DNA of 5,565 nucleotides from Oscillospiraceae bacterium (lineage in GTDB: Bacteria > Bacillota > Clostridia > Oscillospirales > Oscillospiraceae): the NCBI GenBank assembly GCA_017458885.1, contig JAFSZQ010000152.1, positions 1 through 5,565 of the forward strand, in the 5' to 3' direction. Below are positions 5,141 through 5,565 of the stretch, in pieces. Position 1 is the first letter of the stretch. Each line of letters starts with the position of its first letter. Position numbers and translations under genes: made by a program. The notes beneath the pieces are model-generated. The model made no database searches. It saw nothing but the letters and a program-made list of their open reading frames with translations, and was not told the DNA's origin.

Positions 5141-5160
5141 CACTCCTTTCGCAAGGAGTG
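5141..5160 (-). promoter_or_regulatory. Hairpin sequestering the Shine-Dalgarno site of the 31-aa peptide gene
   Basis: Minus strand CACTCCTT-GCGA-AAGGAGTG: a perfect 8-bp stem closed by a GNRA tetraloop. The 3' arm is the Shine-Dalgarno AAGGAG. The structure should keep the mRNA translationally silent until it is unfolded or processed. Confidence 0.7.
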
Positions 5161-5222
5161 GCTGACCGCCTTTTTCACAACGGGGCTTTGTTCCTCCGTC
5201 CGCGTTCCGTGGGGCTGGGGAT

Positions 5223-5251
5223 ATTCTACAACATTTATACGAATTTGTCAA
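5223..5251 (-). promoter_or_regulatory. Strong promoter of the 31-aa peptide gene
   Basis: Minus strand -35 TTGACA (5246-5251), 17 bases, -10 TAGAAT (5223-5228). A start near 5216 gives a leader of about 82 bases, long for a 31-codon gene and consistent with RNA-level control. Confidence 0.8.
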
Positions 5252-5255
5252 CACA

Positions 5256-5295
5256 CAAGGAGAAGGGACGACGGAACCGTCGCCCCTTCTCCTTG
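5256..5295 (-). terminator. 19-bp hairpin closing the upstream structured RNA
   Basis: Arms 5256-5274 and 5277-5295 pair at 18 of 19 positions around a tight loop. The odd pair is A/C in plus-strand RNA but G-U in minus-strand RNA, so the structure favours the minus strand. The tail TGTGTT is only weakly T-rich, so it may terminate poorly or act mainly as a 3' protective stem. It ends 4 bases before the -35 of the peptide promoter. Confidence 0.55.
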
Positions 5296-5451
5296 CGCAG
5301 AATAGGATGAGAGATGATGCCGCCGTTAGGCGGGTGAAGGTGTGCCGCTGAACGTGGCGCCGTGCGTTCATCCCGTGCAGTAGCGGAACGAAAGTTCCGT
5401 CATCAATGATGAAGAAAGAAACGTCCCTCTCTGTATGGGACTAGCACGGCA
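5256..5451 (-). ncRNA. Putative structured small RNA or leader of unknown class
   Basis: About 195 bases lie between a strong promoter and a long hairpin, with no convincing reading frame. On the minus strand GGTGCCGTGC (5453-5444) can pair over 10 bp with GCACGGCGCC (5365-5356). CCGTGC (5449-5444) can pair instead with GCACGG (5378-5373), so two exclusive folds exist. Further stems are GTCCC/GGGAC near 5422-5440, TCATC/GATGA near 5400-5412, CGGAAC-TTTC-GTTCCG (near 5384-5399), TGAACG/CGTTCA (5350-5370) and CCGCC-TAAC-GGCGG (near 5322-5335). I compared it from memory with SRP, 6S, T-box, cobalamin, TPP, glnA, ykkC, yybP and fluoride RNAs and found no match. It could be a regulatory RNA or a riboswitch-like leader of the peptide gene. 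Confidence 0.45.
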
Positions 5452-5456
5452 CCATC

Positions 5457-5485
5457 ACTGTACCATAAAAGTTTGGAGTTTGCAA
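5457..5485 (-). promoter_or_regulatory. Promoter with A/T-rich upstream element for the structured RNA
   Basis: Minus strand -35 TTGCAA (5480-5485), 17 bases, -10 TACAGT (5457-5462) preceded by TGG (extended -10). Immediately upstream (5486-5520) is a nearly pure A/T stretch with runs of A and T, resembling an UP element that recruits the RNA polymerase alpha subunit, as at rRNA and stable-RNA promoters. Initiation should fall near 5450. Confidence 0.65.
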
Positions 5486-5533
5486 TAGGAAATTTGAATT
5501 TTTTAGAAAAAATTTTTTTGAGGGTGAGCGAAA

Positions 5534-5557
5534 GGGGCGGCGCGTACGCGCCGCCCC
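5534..5557 (-). terminator. 24-bp palindromic GC hairpin, probable terminator of an off-window minus-strand gene
   Basis: GGGGCGGCGCGT (5534-5545) and ACGCGCCGCCCC (5546-5557) form a perfect palindrome; in RNA about 10 bp would pair around a small loop. On the minus strand it is followed by TTTCGC, a short T run, and then by the A/T-rich promoter region, so it probably ends a gene lying beyond 5565. The plus strand has no T run after it. Confidence 0.55.
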
Positions 5558-5565
5558 GGTTCAGA

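Larger units (their letters stand above)
4960..5175 (+). ncRNA. Putative structured antisense RNA (antitoxin-like) opposite the 31-aa peptide gene
   Basis: RNA from the consensus promoter at 4926-4953 would be complementary to the terminator, coding region and ribosome binding site of the minus-strand peptide gene. Stems in order: CCGCC-GTGA-GGCGG (4969-4982, GNRA loop), a 13-bp stem 5011-5023/5031-5043, AGCGC/GCGCT (5041-5057), TGATC/GATCA (5068-5082), GCCTATG/CATAGGC (5122-5138) and CACTCCTT/AAGGAGTG (5141-5160). An outer 12-bp stem AGGCGGTCAGCC/GGCTGACCGCCT (4977-4988 with 5160-5171) runs into five T, my guess for the 3' end. It could stop earlier at the 13-bp hairpin, though that lacks a T run on this strand. 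A 13-codon frame (GTG at 4974, product VRRSALLQWLKNS) with GAGGAG 7 bases upstream may instead be a leader peptide. The promoter is visible; size and role are inferred. Confidence 0.45.

Noticed and set aside
5256..5300. T-box antiterminator/terminator
   Set aside because: The hairpin ends in CGTCCCTT-like sequence seen in T-box terminators, but there is no GGTGGNACCGCG element, no specifier loop and no aminoacyl-tRNA or amino-acid gene downstream.
5039..5371. A 110-residue protein from the ATG at 5371 ending with the 31-aa peptide
   Set aside because: The extra part lacks a ribosome site, is translated from hairpins and a promoter, and shows no family features; the short form has its own Shine-Dalgarno site and promoter.
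5256..5451. Signal-recognition-particle RNA or 6S RNA
   Set aside because: CCGTGCTAG at the 5' end recalls SRP RNA, but the obligatory GGAAGGAAGCAGC-type loop is absent, and the 5' and 3' ends do not form the long rod of 6S RNA.

Overview
The window looks like chromosome of a high-GC Bacillota (clostridial class, perhaps Oscillospirales or a relative). It has strong AAGGAG ribosome binding sites, sigma-A-type promoters with 16-17 bp spacers, YitT, YtxH-like and His-rich COG0523 proteins typical of Clostridia, and GC-rich codon use. No phage, transposon, CRISPR or plasmid gene is visible. The assignment is inferred from gene style alone.

Positions 1-1500 are a minus-strand block. A tRNA-Ser(GGA) gene with its own near-consensus promoter ends in a long hairpin. 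Next come a promoter, a YitT-type membrane protein gene (334-1215) and, 3 bases after its stop, a tRNA methyltransferase gene trmO cut by the window edge. Upstream of the tRNA is a small membrane-protein gene (1531-1707) with its own terminator. A plus-strand gene (1833-2822) diverges from it and encodes a histidine phosphatase fused to a GNAT acetyltransferase-like domain. Its last codons form half of a bidirectional terminator.

Positions 2807-4890 hold a convergent two-gene minus-strand operon: a COG0523/CobW-type G3E GTPase with a CxCC motif and a very His-rich metal-binding linker, then a second, degenerate G3E protein. The C-terminal third of the second protein resembles the YcgQ/TIGR03943 (DUF1980) metal-transport partner. 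The pair points to metal (probably zinc) handling: the first protein as GTP-dependent metallochaperone or metal buffer, the second as partner or adaptor.

Positions 4890-5260 contain the most interesting unit. A 31-residue, one-helix membrane peptide is encoded on the minus strand from a TTGACA-N17-TAGAAT promoter. Its Shine-Dalgarno sequence is locked in a perfect 8-bp hairpin and its start codon in a perfect 7-bp hairpin. Facing it on the plus strand is a TTGACA-N16-TATAAT promoter with no sizeable gene behind it, which would make RNA antisense to the peptide mRNA. A 12-bp inverted repeat encloses the whole reading frame. This is the layout of a type I toxin-antitoxin locus, although I recognise no known toxin family.

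Positions 5256-5565 hold no convincing protein gene. There is a strong minus-strand promoter with an A/T-rich upstream element, driving about 195 nt of highly structured sequence that ends in a 19-bp hairpin and is probably an undescribed small RNA or leader. Beyond it is a 24-bp palindromic terminator, probably of a gene outside the window.
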